Origin: Bacteroidaceae bacterium
Lineage (GTDB): Bacteria; Bacteroidota; Bacteroidia; Bacteroidales; Bacteroidaceae
Direction: 5' to 3'
Assembly: GCA_017522785.1 (NCBI GenBank)
Contig: JAFWYF010000015.1
Coordinates: 124,001 to 188,000, forward strand
DNA: 64,000 bases
The translations under genes and the position numbers were made by a program. Of the stretch, positions 35,574 to 44,070 are shown piece after piece (the first letter of the stretch is position 1; each line of letters starts with the position of its first letter). The notes under the pieces were generated by a model. The model saw nothing but the letters and a program-made list of their open reading frames with translations, was not told the origin of the DNA and ran no database searches.

Positions 35574-36437
35574 ATGAATAGAAACCTTTTTATTTTATTG
35601 ATGTTGTCGCTATCTCTGCCTATATTCACTTCTTGTAGCGATGATGAAGATTATAACCCCGATACGGCAATCTCCAACTATGTTCCTGTGGATAAACCCA
35701 AAGTTGGTGAAATTAAAATGAGTATCTCTGGAGAAGATACTCGTAAACACACATGGGACTACAAGTTTGTGTATGATGCAAAGGATAGGATCAAGCAGGT
35801 TGACTTAAACTTCACTACATTTGTAAAGAGGGGCAATAATAATCGTATTTGGCAATTAGATGTTGAGTGCGAAACCAACTATAAATTTGTAAAGGAGGAT
35901 GTTCTCTCGGTTGCATACCACATAAATCACATTTATCCAGACTATCCTAAATGGAATAAAACACCAATAGATGTTGGTTCATACAGTGGCGTGTTTAATT
36001 CTAATGGCTATTTAATTAGTTATGGCCCTTTCGACTGCGAATATGAATACAACGGTTCAAGATTAAAGAAAGCCTATTTGGACAATGGTCGCGAGTATAC
36101 ACTATATTATAACACCTACGATAACATTACCGGTTATGTGTGTGATTCAGTGGATAAAAAAACAGAGATGCGCGATATATATAAGTATGAGTATATAAGT
36201 GAGCACAAGAATAATACTAATTTCGACTTTTCGGCATTCATTGGCAATATAGTTATAGAACGTGAACTACCGATAAATGAAGAATGGTACTATGCGCCTA
36301 TCCATTTGGGAGCCTTCGGCATGTTGGGTAACCCCGGTATCTATCTTCCAAAAGGCGATTGGACAATGGAAAATGGCTTGCCGGTCAAGTATATTCATCC
36401 GCAGGGTTTCGAAATGACAATTAAATATGTGGAATAA
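35574..36437 (+). CDS. Surface-exposed lipoprotein, DUF4595-like
   Basis: A 287-residue lipoprotein. The signal peptide ends at Cys21 and is followed at once by SDDEDY, a strong Bacteroidota surface-export signal. The rest is rich in beta strands with Tyr/Asp repeats that alternate like YD repeats (KFVYDAKDRIKQVD, FNSNGYLISYG, CEYEYNGSRLKKAYL, YNTYDNITGY), the pattern of DUF4595-type proteins common in Bacteroides. Function unknown. The TTG 21 bases upstream is an unlikely start. Own promoter; no obvious partner gene. Confidence 0.75.
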   Translation: MNRNLFILLMLSLSLPIFTSCSDDEDYNPDTAISNYVPVDKPKVGEIKMSISGEDTRKHTWDYKFVYDAKDRIKQVDLNFTTFVKRGNNNRIWQLDVECETNYKFVKEDVLSVAYHINHIYPDYPKWNKTPIDVGSYSGVFNSNGYLISYGPFDCEYEYNGSRLKKAYLDNGREYTLYYNTYDNITGYVCDSVDKKTEMRDIYKYEYISEHKNNTNFDFSAFIGNIVIERELPINEEWYYAPIHLGAFGMLGNPGIYLPKGDWTMENGLPVKYIHPQGFEMTIKYVE

Positions 36438-36501
36438 TGTAAATTCCAATTCGTGTAGTAAAAAAACAGGTATCAATGCCCTAAATTATAACTTTATTGC
36501 T

Positions 36502-36509
36502 TAACTTTG
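36502..36509 (+). promoter_or_regulatory. -7 element of the SPOR lipoprotein gene
   Basis: TAACTTTG, 44 bases ahead of the ATG; no good TTG at -33. Confidence 0.4.
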
Positions 36510-36553
36510 CAATTAATAGATATTTAGATAAAAACAACAAATAAAAATTGATT

Positions 36554-37051
36554 ATGAAAAAAATTATTGTATTTGGATTGGCTATAGTAGCTCTTACAAT
36601 CACATCTTGTAAATCATCTAAAGAGAGTGCGTACAAAGCTGCTTATGACCAAGCTAAACAACAGGAATTGGTACAAGGCCAGAGCCAAACAACCGATTTG
36701 ATTGAGATTGCTCCCGTTGCATCTAGTTCTACAATGTCATCTCAGGCTGTAGACACATCGTATCGCGAGGAAAAAGTTGTTCTTGCATCGGGTGCAGAAG
36801 GCTCATTAAAGGCTTTTAGTGTAGTTTGCGGAAGTTTTGCATCAAAAACAAATGCAGAGGCTTTACAAGGTAATTTGGTAAGTGAGGGATATAGTGCAAT
36901 TGTAGTTCAAAATCCTACAACAGGCATGTATCGTGTTGTTTGTGCTTCTTACGACGACAAACAGCAGGCAGCTGAGGCTAGAGCTAAATTCAAGGCAGAG
37001 CATCCCGGCAATGCCGATTTCCAAAAAGCTTGGTTGCTTTACAATAAGTAA
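36554..37051 (+). CDS. SPOR-domain lipoprotein
   Basis: A 165-residue lipoprotein (Cys19 in ITSC) with a low-complexity Gln/Ser region to about residue 75 and a C-terminal SPOR domain (about 85-160). The latter opens AFSVVCGSFASKTNAEALQGNLVSEGYSAIVVQN and closes YRVVCASYDDKQQAAEAR. SPOR domains bind denuded peptidoglycan glycan strands, often at the division site. The ATG at 36554 is preferred to the TTG at 36548. It stands alone between two terminators. Specific role unknown. Confidence 0.85.
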   Translation: MKKIIVFGLAIVALTITSCKSSKESAYKAAYDQAKQQELVQGQSQTTDLIEIAPVASSSTMSSQAVDTSYREEKVVLASGAEGSLKAFSVVCGSFASKTNAEALQGNLVSEGYSAIVVQNPTTGMYRVVCASYDDKQQAAEARAKFKAEHPGNADFQKAWLLYNK

Positions 37052-37061
37052 TCAGTATTAA

Positions 37062-37110
37062 ACACAAAAAAGGCTCCACTTCAATGAATGAAGTGGAGCC
37101 TTTTTTGTGT
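37062..37110 (+). terminator. Very long perfect terminator hairpin
   Basis: 22-pair perfect stem (37062-37083/37089-37110) with a 5-base loop, ending in a T-run. Confidence 0.9.
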
Positions 37111-37183
37111 TGTTTTTGTAAAGAAACTCCCAATTTATTCAACAGGTTTCGATTTTTTTATTATTATTGCATTCTTGTAATAA

Positions 37184-37196
37184 ACGTATAATACGT
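37184..37196 (+). promoter_or_regulatory. Palindrome upstream of fucI (candidate operator)
   Basis: ACGTATAATACGT, a perfect 13-base palindrome 73 bases upstream of the fucI ATG, in an A/T-rich leader with no other structure. GntR-type fucose repressors bind such short dyads (established for the family in general); the link here is inference. Confidence 0.35.
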
Positions 37197-37269
37197 AAAA
37201 ATAAAATATAAATGCTTTTTATATCATTCAGCATAAAGAAAAAGTAAAAATCTTAAAACTACTACGAAA

Positions 37270-39042
37270 ATGAGTAAATATCCAAAAATCGGTATTCGCC
37301 CTACAATCGATGGACGTCAGGGTGGTGTAAGAGAGAGTCTCGAAGAGAAAACAATGAATTTGGCAAAGGCTGTTGCCGAACTCATCTCAAATAATGTGAA
37401 ATATGCCGACGGCAAGCCTGTTGAGTGTGTTATTGCAGATGGTACTATTGGTAGAGTAGGTGAAAGTGCCGCATGTGCAGCTAAATTTGAGCGTGAGGGG
37501 GTAGGTGCTACTATATCTGTAACATCGTGCTGGTGCTATGGCTCAGAAACAATGGATATGAATCCTCATTGGCCAAAGGCTGTTTGGGGCTTCAATGGAA
37601 CAGAGCGTCCCGATGCTGTATATCTTGCCGCTGTGTTGGCAGGACATGCTCAAAAAGGTCTTCCGGCATTTGGCATATATGGACACGATGTGCAAGACCT
37701 CGATGATAATACAATACCAGCCGATGTGCAAGAGAAAATCTTGCGTTGGGCACGTGCTGCAGTTGCTGTAGCTCAAATGCGTGGCGAGAGTTATCTTTCA
37801 ATTGGTAGCCAATGTATGGGTATTGCAGGTAGTATTGTCGATCAGAACTTCTTCCAAGAGTATCTTGGTATGCGCAACGAAAGCGTTGATGAAACAGAAA
37901 TCCTAAGAAGAATGGAAGAGGGCATTTACGACCACGAAGAGTATGCCAAAGCTATGGCATGGACCGAGAAATATTGTAAGCCCAATGAGGGTTGGGACAA
38001 GAATCGTCCTGAAAAACAGAAAGACCGTGCAGGAAAAGATTCCGATTGGGAGTTTGTTGTTAAAATGACACTCATTGTTCGCGACCTTATGCTCGGAAAT
38101 CCAAAATTGCGCGAAATGGGCTTTAAAGAGGAGGCTATAGGTCATAATGCGTTGGCAGCAGGTTTCCAAGGACAGCGTCAATGGACCGATTGGAAGCCTA
38201 ATGGCGACTTTACCGAAGCTTTGATGTGCAGTACTTTCGACTGGAACGGTATACGCGAAGCCTATGTTCTTGCAACAGAAAATGATGCTTGCAATGCTGT
38301 TGCCATGCTCTTTGGTAAATTGCTCACCGGGTGTGGACAAATGTTCTCGGATGTTCGTACATATTGGAGTCCCGAGGCTGTTAAGCGTGTAACAGGCAAG
38401 GAACTAACTGGTATTGCATCTAACGGAATGATTCATCTTATAAACTCGGGTGCAACAACACTCGATGCCACCGGTGCAAGTACTAATGATGCCGGTGAAC
38501 CTTGCATGAAACCATGTTGGGAAATGACAGATAAGGATGTTGATGCTTGTCTAAAGAATACTAACTGGATGCCTGCCGACCGAGACTATTTCCGCGGTGG
38601 TGGTTTCTCTTCTAACTTCTTGTCGAAGGGTGGTATGCCTGTTACAATGAGCCGCCTGAATCTAATCAAAGGTCTTGGACCAGTGTTACAGATTGCCGAA
38701 GGTTGGACTGCCGATGTAGACCCCGAAATACATGAGGTGTTGAATATGCGTACCGACCCAACTTGGCCCACAACATGGTTTGTGCCACGTTTGTGCGATA
38801 AGGCTCCATTCAAAGATGTTTATTCGGTTATGAACTATTGGGGAGCAAATCATGGCGCTATAAGCTATGGACATATAGGTGCCGACTTAATAACCCTTGC
38901 ATCTATCTTACGTATTCCTGTATGCATGCATAATGTGGATGAAGATAAGATATTCCGTCCTGCGGCATGGAATGCATTTGGAATGGATAAAGAGGGTGCC
39001 GATTATCGTGCTTGCCAAAACTATGGTCCAATCTATAAATAA
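37270..39042 (+). CDS. fucI: L-fucose isomerase
   Basis: A 590-residue cytoplasmic Mn-dependent ketol isomerase that converts L-fucose (and D-arabinose) to the ketose. Typical segments are [21 protein letters not shown] at the start, [32 protein letters not shown], and the active-site region with Glu and Asp in [20 protein letters not shown]. The metal-binding His region is [15 protein letters not shown] near the C-terminus. Length is normal. It is the first gene of fucI-mutarotase-fucP; fuculokinase and aldolase, usually nearby in Bacteroides, are missing from this window. Confidence 0.96.
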   Translation: MSKYPKIGIRPTIDGRQGGVRESLEEKTMNLAKAVAELISNNVKYADGKPVECVIADGTIGRVGESAACAAKFEREGVGATISVTSCWCYGSETMDMNPHWPKAVWGFNGTERPDAVYLAAVLAGHAQKGLPAFGIYGHDVQDLDDNTIPADVQEKILRWARAAVAVAQMRGESYLSIGSQCMGIAGSIVDQNFFQEYLGMRNESVDETEILRRMEEGIYDHEEYAKAMAWTEKYCKPNEGWDKNRPEKQKDRAGKDSDWEFVVKMTLIVRDLMLGNPKLREMGFKEEAIGHNALAAGFQGQRQWTDWKPNGDFTEALMCSTFDWNGIREAYVLATENDACNAVAMLFGKLLTGCGQMFSDVRTYWSPEAVKRVTGKELTGIASNGMIHLINSGATTLDATGASTNDAGEPCMKPCWEMTDKDVDACLKNTNWMPADRDYFRGGGFSSNFLSKGGMPVTMSRLNLIKGLGPVLQIAEGWTADVDPEIHEVLNMRTDPTWPTTWFVPRLCDKAPFKDVYSVMNYWGANHGAISYGHIGADLITLASILRIPVCMHNVDEDKIFRPAAWNAFGMDKEGADYRACQNYGPIYK

Positions 39043-39062
39043 ACAAATTCATCGGTTTAAGT

Positions 39063-39452
39063 ATGAGCAAAACAAAAACATCTGGCTATAAGGTTCAGGA
39101 ATATAATGTTCCTGTACAACGTTTTTGTCAAACTTTGGACTTAAAGGATAAACCTGAACTGATAGCTGAATATCGCAAACGTCATAGCGAAGGCGAGGCA
39201 TGGAGTGAAATAATCGATGGAATACGCGAGGTGGGTATTCTGGAAATGGAAATCTACATTGTAGGAACAAGGCTTTTTATGATAGTGGAAGCTCCACTCG
39301 ACTTTAATTGGGATGAGGCTATGGCTCGTCTTTCGACATTACCACGTCAACAAGAGTGGGAAGATTATATGTCTGAATTTCAGGTTGCACCTCCCGGAGC
39401 TTCTTCCGATGAGAAATGGGTTATGATGGAACGTATGTTTCACCTTTATTAA
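39063..39452 (+). CDS. L-rhamnose mutarotase family protein, probable fucose mutarotase
   Basis: A 129-residue protein of the RhaM fold (dimeric ferredoxin-like, PF05336), which interconverts sugar anomers. The core opening is FCQTLDLKDKPELIAEYRKRHSEGEAWSEI with the conserved His after YRKR. Then come the EMEIYIVGTRLFMIVEAP strand pair and the aromatic EWEDYM segment. Position between fucI (20 bases upstream) and fucP (18 bases downstream) argues that it acts on L-fucose, not rhamnose. It is unrelated in sequence to E. coli FucU. It may correspond to the small fucX gene reported in Bacteroides fucose operons (recollection, unchecked). Confidence 0.82.
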   Translation: MSKTKTSGYKVQEYNVPVQRFCQTLDLKDKPELIAEYRKRHSEGEAWSEIIDGIREVGILEMEIYIVGTRLFMIVEAPLDFNWDEAMARLSTLPRQQEWEDYMSEFQVAPPGASSDEKWVMMERMFHLY

Positions 39453-39470
39453 AACTATAAATGGTTTATA

Positions 39471-40775
39471 ATGGATAAAAGTACAAAAAAAGCAAAGCTT
39501 ATAGAAAAAAAGTATTTACTGCCATTTATCCTCATAACTTCGCTATTTGCTTTGTGGGGGTTTGCCAATGATATTACAAATCCTATGGTGGCGGCTTTCC
39601 AAACGCTTATGGAACTGCCTGCTGCAGAGGCTTCTTTGGTGCAGTTTGCCTTTTACGGTGGATATGCAACGATGGCTGTTCCGGCTGCTCTCTTCATACG
39701 TAAGTATAGTTACAAGAGTGGTGTGCTGTTGGGATTGCTTCTCTATGCCATTGGCGCATTTATGTTTATACCTGCGGCTGAATATCAGAAATTCTCATAT
39801 TTCTGTATATCGCTCTATGTATTGACATTTGGTTTGGCATTTCTTGAGACAACAGCAAATCCCATGATTATGTCGTTTGGCTCTAAAGAGACTGCAACCC
39901 GTCGTCTTAATCTAGCACAGGCTTTTAATCCAATGGGCTCGTTGTCGGGAATGGCTGTTGCATCGCTTATTGTGTTGCCTTCGCTCATTTCCGATAAACG
40001 TGATACTGCAGGAGAAATAATATATCATGGTTTGAGTGCAGTCGAAAAAGCAGAGATACGTTTGCATGACCTTGCTGTTATTCGCGACCCGTATGTAGCA
40101 ATAGGCTTGTTGGTTCTTGTTGTGTTTGTTGTTATTGCTTGCACAAAAATTCCTGTCGAGAACAAGAATGAACAGATAAATGTTGCCGATTCACTACGTC
40201 GCTTGTGGAAAAACAAAATCTATTGCGGTGGAGTAATGGCACAGGTGTGTTATGTCGCTGCTCAAATTATGGTGTGGACTTTCATCATACAGTATGCCGA
40301 TAATTTGGGAATTAATAAGGCTACAGCACAAAACTATAATATTCTTGCCATGTCTATGTTCTTGTGTAGCCGTTTTATATGTACACTCCTTATGCGCTAT
40401 TTCAATTCACGTACATTGCTTTTGTGGTTTGGTATTGGTGCTGTTGTTGCCTCTGCGGGAACAATATTTATAGTAGGCATGCCCGGCTTGTATTGCTTGA
40501 TAGCAATAAGTTTCTTTATGTCTTTGATGTTCCCAACGATATATGGAATTGCTTTGGAGAATGTAGAGCGTGAGGATACAACATTGGGTGCGGCATTTTT
40601 GGTGATGGCCATTGTTGGTGGTGCTTTGATGCCTCCTTTGCAGGGACATATCATAGACCAAGGTGTTATTGCCGGATTGCCGGCTGTGAACGTTTCATTC
40701 ATTCTGCCACTTATTTGCTTTTTTGTTGTTGCACTCTATGGATTTGTATCTAAACAAAGAAGTAAAGTAGCATAA
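39471..40775 (+). CDS. fucP: L-fucose:H+ symporter
   Basis: A 434-residue MFS permease of the FucP branch. Twelve helices are predicted. Family-typical motifs are FALWGFANDITNPMVAAFQTLMELPAAEASLVQFAFYGGYATMAVPAALF in helices 1-2 (including the Asp that carries protons) and LAFLETTANPMIMSFGSKETATRRLNLAQAFNPMGSL in helix 4-5. It imports L-fucose with a proton. It is the last gene of the fucI set and is followed by a strong terminator. Confidence 0.93.
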   Translation: MDKSTKKAKLIEKKYLLPFILITSLFALWGFANDITNPMVAAFQTLMELPAAEASLVQFAFYGGYATMAVPAALFIRKYSYKSGVLLGLLLYAIGAFMFIPAAEYQKFSYFCISLYVLTFGLAFLETTANPMIMSFGSKETATRRLNLAQAFNPMGSLSGMAVASLIVLPSLISDKRDTAGEIIYHGLSAVEKAEIRLHDLAVIRDPYVAIGLLVLVVFVVIACTKIPVENKNEQINVADSLRRLWKNKIYCGGVMAQVCYVAAQIMVWTFIIQYADNLGINKATAQNYNILAMSMFLCSRFICTLLMRYFNSRTLLLWFGIGAVVASAGTIFIVGMPGLYCLIAISFFMSLMFPTIYGIALENVEREDTTLGAAFLVMAIVGGALMPPLQGHIIDQGVIAGLPAVNVSFILPLICFFVVALYGFVSKQRSKVA

Positions 40776-40791
40776 AGCATATATTAATTAT

Positions 40792-40829
40792 AAAGAGCAA
40801 TTCATTTTTTTTGAATTGCTCTTTTTTGT
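40792..40829 (+). terminator. Terminator after fucP
   Basis: 13-pair perfect stem (40792-40804/40812-40824), T-rich loop and T-run tail. Confidence 0.88.
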
Positions 40830-40913
40830 AAATACAACATTTTTTTACTTGCTTTATCTAAACCTTTCAACTTATTTGGCTAAATTCGCACAAAATTTCC
40901 CTTTGACAGAAAC

Positions 40914-41342
40914 ATGGCAAGAATATTGGCAATTGACTATGGAAAAAAACGTACCGGTTTGGCTGTAAGTGATGAACTGCAAATAATTGCCGGGGGGCTT
41001 ACAACGGTTGAAACTAAAACGTTGCTCGATTACATCCTCAACTATCTGCAACGTGAAAATGTGGAGCGTATTGTTGTTGGTTTTCCTAAGCAGATGAATA
41101 ACACCCCGTCGGAAAATATGGCGCGTATTGAGCCATTTGTAAATCGCCTGCGTAAGTTAGTAACAATTCCGGTTGAATTCTATGATGAACGCTTTACATC
41201 GGTGCTTGCACATAAAGCCATGCTTGAGTCGGGAATTGGTAAGATGGCTCGTCGAAATAAAGAACTTGTGGATGAAATTAGTGCTACAATAATATTGCAA
41301 TCCTACATGGAGAGTCGCAGAATGAGATTAGGAAATAAATAA
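40914..41342 (+). CDS. ruvX: Putative pre-16S rRNA nuclease / Holliday junction resolvase-like YqgF
   Basis: A 142-residue RNase H-fold protein of the YqgF/RuvX family. The N-terminal MARILAIDYGKKRTGLAVSD with catalytic Asp, IVVGFPKQMNN, YDERFTSVLA with Glu, and the late acidic residue in ELVDEISATIILQSYME are all family motifs. In E. coli the homologue matures the 16S rRNA 5' end. It lies 10 bases upstream of def, so they are probably one transcript that also carries the TPR gene. Confidence 0.92.
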   Translation: MARILAIDYGKKRTGLAVSDELQIIAGGLTTVETKTLLDYILNYLQRENVERIVVGFPKQMNNTPSENMARIEPFVNRLRKLVTIPVEFYDERFTSVLAHKAMLESGIGKMARRNKELVDEISATIILQSYMESRRMRLGNK

Positions 41343-41352
41343 AACAATAATT

Positions 41353-41910
41353 ATGATACTACCCATTTATCTTTACGGACAAACCGTACTTAGAAAAGTT
41401 ACAGAGGATATTACTCCCGAATATCCCGAATTGAAAAAGTTAATAGAGGATATGTTTGAAACTGTTGAGCATGCCGAAGGTATCGGACTTGCTGCTCCTC
41501 AGATTGGTTTGCCTATCCGCTTAGTGATTATTGACCTTACTCCTTTAGCAGATGATATGCCGGAGTATGCCGATTTTCGTAAGGCATACATAAATGCGCA
41601 CATTATTGAGACTTCGGAAGAGACCGATGCAATGGAAGAGGGTTGCTTGAGTTTGCCCGGAATTCACGAAAAGGTTACTCGTCCCACACGCATACGTGTA
41701 CAATATGTTGATGAGAACTTTGTGGAGCATGACGAGTGGGTCGATGGCTATTTGGCACGTGTTATGCAACATGAATTCGACCATCTCGAGGGAAAGGTCT
41801 TTGTAGATCGTCTTTCGCCGTTGCGCCGTCAGATGAATAAAAACCGTTTGACAAATCTTATGAAGGGAAAGGTTCAATGCACCTACAAGACAAAAAGAAA
41901 CGTTAGATGA
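41353..41910 (+). CDS. def: Peptide deformylase
   Basis: A 185-residue Fe(II)/Zn hydrolase that removes the formyl group from new proteins. All three motifs are present: GIGLAAPQIG (motif 1), EGCLSLPG (motif 2 with metal Cys) and QHEFDHLEGKVF (motif 3, HExxH). Length is normal. It is preceded by ruvX (10 bases) and overlaps the TPR gene start by 4 bases, so translation of the latter is probably coupled. Confidence 0.96.
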   Translation: MILPIYLYGQTVLRKVTEDITPEYPELKKLIEDMFETVEHAEGIGLAAPQIGLPIRLVIIDLTPLADDMPEYADFRKAYINAHIIETSEETDAMEEGCLSLPGIHEKVTRPTRIRVQYVDENFVEHDEWVDGYLARVMQHEFDHLEGKVFVDRLSPLRRQMNKNRLTNLMKGKVQCTYKTKRNVR

Positions 41911-43922
41911 TAAAAAAGAGAAACGGTCTTTTTCTTTTAATGTTGTTTGTCTTTTGCTGTTTAAGAGCACAGATAAACACCGATTATGTTATGATAATAG
42001 GGCGTAATGCGCTCTATTTTGAAGACTATGTTCTCTCTATCCAATATTTTAATAAGGTGATAGGAGCAAAACCCTATCTGTATGAACCATACTTTTTCAG
42101 GGGGCTTGCAAAATATAATCTGGATGATTTTACAGGTGCCGAAAAGGATCTCACATCGGCTATAGATAGAAATCCTTATGTCTCCCGAAGTTATCAATTG
42201 CGTGGTTTGACCCGTGCCAATCTCGAGAAATATAAAGATGCCGAGAGCGATTTTCGCATGGCAATTAAATATGACCCACAAAATCCTGTTCTTTGGCAGA
42301 ATTTGGCTGTAACAGCTGTTAAGTGTGAGGAATGGGATAGGGCTGCCTCTGTCATAGATTCCATGTTGCAATTCTCACCACGTAACACCGATGGCTATCT
42401 CATGCGTACTCATGTGGCTGTAAAACAGGGGGATAGTATAACTGCACACCGCATGATAGAGGAGGCTGTAAAGTGCGATAAATATTCTCCCGAGGTGTAC
42501 ACAACACGTGCAATGTTACATGTCGAAAATGAGCGTTACGAAGATGCAGAAAATGATATGAACCGTGCCGTCGATTTAATGCCCGGTGATGCCTCTCACT
42601 ACATAAATCGTGCTCTTATTCGTTACTATAGGAATAATTTGCGTGGAGCAATGGAAGATTATGACATTGCATTGTATATCGACCCGAAAAGTTTTACAGG
42701 ACACTACAATCGTGGCTTGTTACGCATGCAGGTGGGCGATGATAACCGTGCTATAGAAGATTTTGATAAGATATTGGAAATAGACCCCGACAATACAATG
42801 GCACGCTTCAATCGTGGATTGCTACGCGACAATACCGGCGATTATAATGGAGCAATAGAGGATTACACACGTGTGATAAACGACTATCCAAACTTTGAAT
42901 ATGGTTATCAATGTCGTGCTGCTGTACGTCGCAAAGTTGGTGATAATAAGGGTGCCGATGCCGATGAAGTGTGGCTCTTAAAGCGACAGATGCAAAGCTA
43001 CAATGGCAATCAAAATGCAGACAAAGATACAGCAAAAGTAAAAGAGGATAAAGTTCGTAAACGCTCCGACAGAAATGTACGCAACTATCATAAAATGGTT
43101 GTTTCCGATGATGCTGTTGGCAAACAGTATGCAACAGTATATCGTGGTAAAGTACAAAACAGAAAGGTCTATGTGGAACTGGAGCCAATGTTTGCACTAA
43201 CATATTATGAGCAACCACAAGAGATTAACGAACAAACTCATTATTATAAGGCGATAGAAGACTTGAACAAAAGTGAATACATGCCTTACACTCTTTTGCT
43301 TACGAACAAAGAACGTGCGCTCAGCAAAATAGAGGTTGATAGACATTTTTCCGATGTTGATGTACAATCGAAAAATATCGTAGAGAACGAAAATGACCTA
43401 TATCCACGTTTAGCTCGCGCACTCGATTACTATCTTGTACAGGATTTTGATGCATCTATAAATGACCTTAATATCGCTTTAACTCTGGAGGGTGATGTGT
43501 GGATTGTTTATCTTGTACGTGCACTTGTGCGTTATAAGCAATTGGAAATAATGCAAATGAACAGGGCCGGCGAAGATGAATTCGCTAAATCAAACAGTGA
43601 TAAATCTTTATCCAATATCAATTATAAACTGGTGAAAAGTGATTTGGATAAGATTATTGACATAGTTCCCGATTTTGTCTATGCCTATTACAATCGAGGA
43701 AACGTTTTCTGTAAGTTGAGCGACTATAAATCGGCAATTGTAGATTATACTAAGGCTATAGAACTCAATAGTGAGTTTGCAGAGGCCTATTATAATCGTG
43801 GATTGGCAAAAATATATTTAGGCGACACCGAAAAGGGCATATCCGACCTTAGCAAAGCCGGAGAACTTGGCTTATATAGTGCATATAACGTTATAAAACG
43901 ATTTAAAAACAGTGATGAGTAG
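41907..43922 (+). CDS. TPR-repeat protein, exported
   Basis: A 671-residue protein with a signal peptide (cleaved after RAQI region) and at least eight TPR units in the first 360 residues (LAKYNLDDFTGAEKDLTSAIDRNPYVSRSY; RGLLRDNTGDYNGAIEDYTRVIND). A non-repeat stretch of about 110 residues (about 365-480) is charged and Tyr-rich, and further TPRs close the protein (YYNRGNVFCKLSDYKSAIVDYTKAIEL). It is probably periplasmic or outer-membrane associated, serving protein-protein contact. No known partner; it sits downstream of def by overlap. Confidence 0.8.
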   Translation: MIKKRNGLFLLMLFVFCCLRAQINTDYVMIIGRNALYFEDYVLSIQYFNKVIGAKPYLYEPYFFRGLAKYNLDDFTGAEKDLTSAIDRNPYVSRSYQLRGLTRANLEKYKDAESDFRMAIKYDPQNPVLWQNLAVTAVKCEEWDRAASVIDSMLQFSPRNTDGYLMRTHVAVKQGDSITAHRMIEEAVKCDKYSPEVYTTRAMLHVENERYEDAENDMNRAVDLMPGDASHYINRALIRYYRNNLRGAMEDYDIALYIDPKSFTGHYNRGLLRMQVGDDNRAIEDFDKILEIDPDNTMARFNRGLLRDNTGDYNGAIEDYTRVINDYPNFEYGYQCRAAVRRKVGDNKGADADEVWLLKRQMQSYNGNQNADKDTAKVKEDKVRKRSDRNVRNYHKMVVSDDAVGKQYATVYRGKVQNRKVYVELEPMFALTYYEQPQEINEQTHYYKAIEDLNKSEYMPYTLLLTNKERALSKIEVDRHFSDVDVQSKNIVENENDLYPRLARALDYYLVQDFDASINDLNIALTLEGDVWIVYLVRALVRYKQLEIMQMNRAGEDEFAKSNSDKSLSNINYKLVKSDLDKIIDIVPDFVYAYYNRGNVFCKLSDYKSAIVDYTKAIELNSEFAEAYYNRGLAKIYLGDTEKGISDLSKAGELGLYSAYNVIKRFKNSDE

Positions 43923-44005
43923 CAACCCCTTTGCCCTATGTTGTTTTTCTTTGCCTTAAAAGCATATTTTAATAAATAAAAGACTTTTCTTAGAAAAGAA
44001 ATTGC

Positions 44006-44013
44006 TATCTTAG
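44006..44013 (+). promoter_or_regulatory. -7 element of thrS
   Basis: TATCTTAG, one base off consensus, 57 bases ahead of the preferred start at 44071. Confidence 0.4.
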
Positions 44014-44070
44014 CAAAGTTTTTGCGAAGTGTTTTCGCACATAATGGTTTTGGAAATAAATAGTACTACT

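Noticed and set aside
41907-41970. Leftward 141-residue ORF over def and the TPR gene start
   Set aside because: Runs against two well-supported genes that overlap by four bases; no features of its own.
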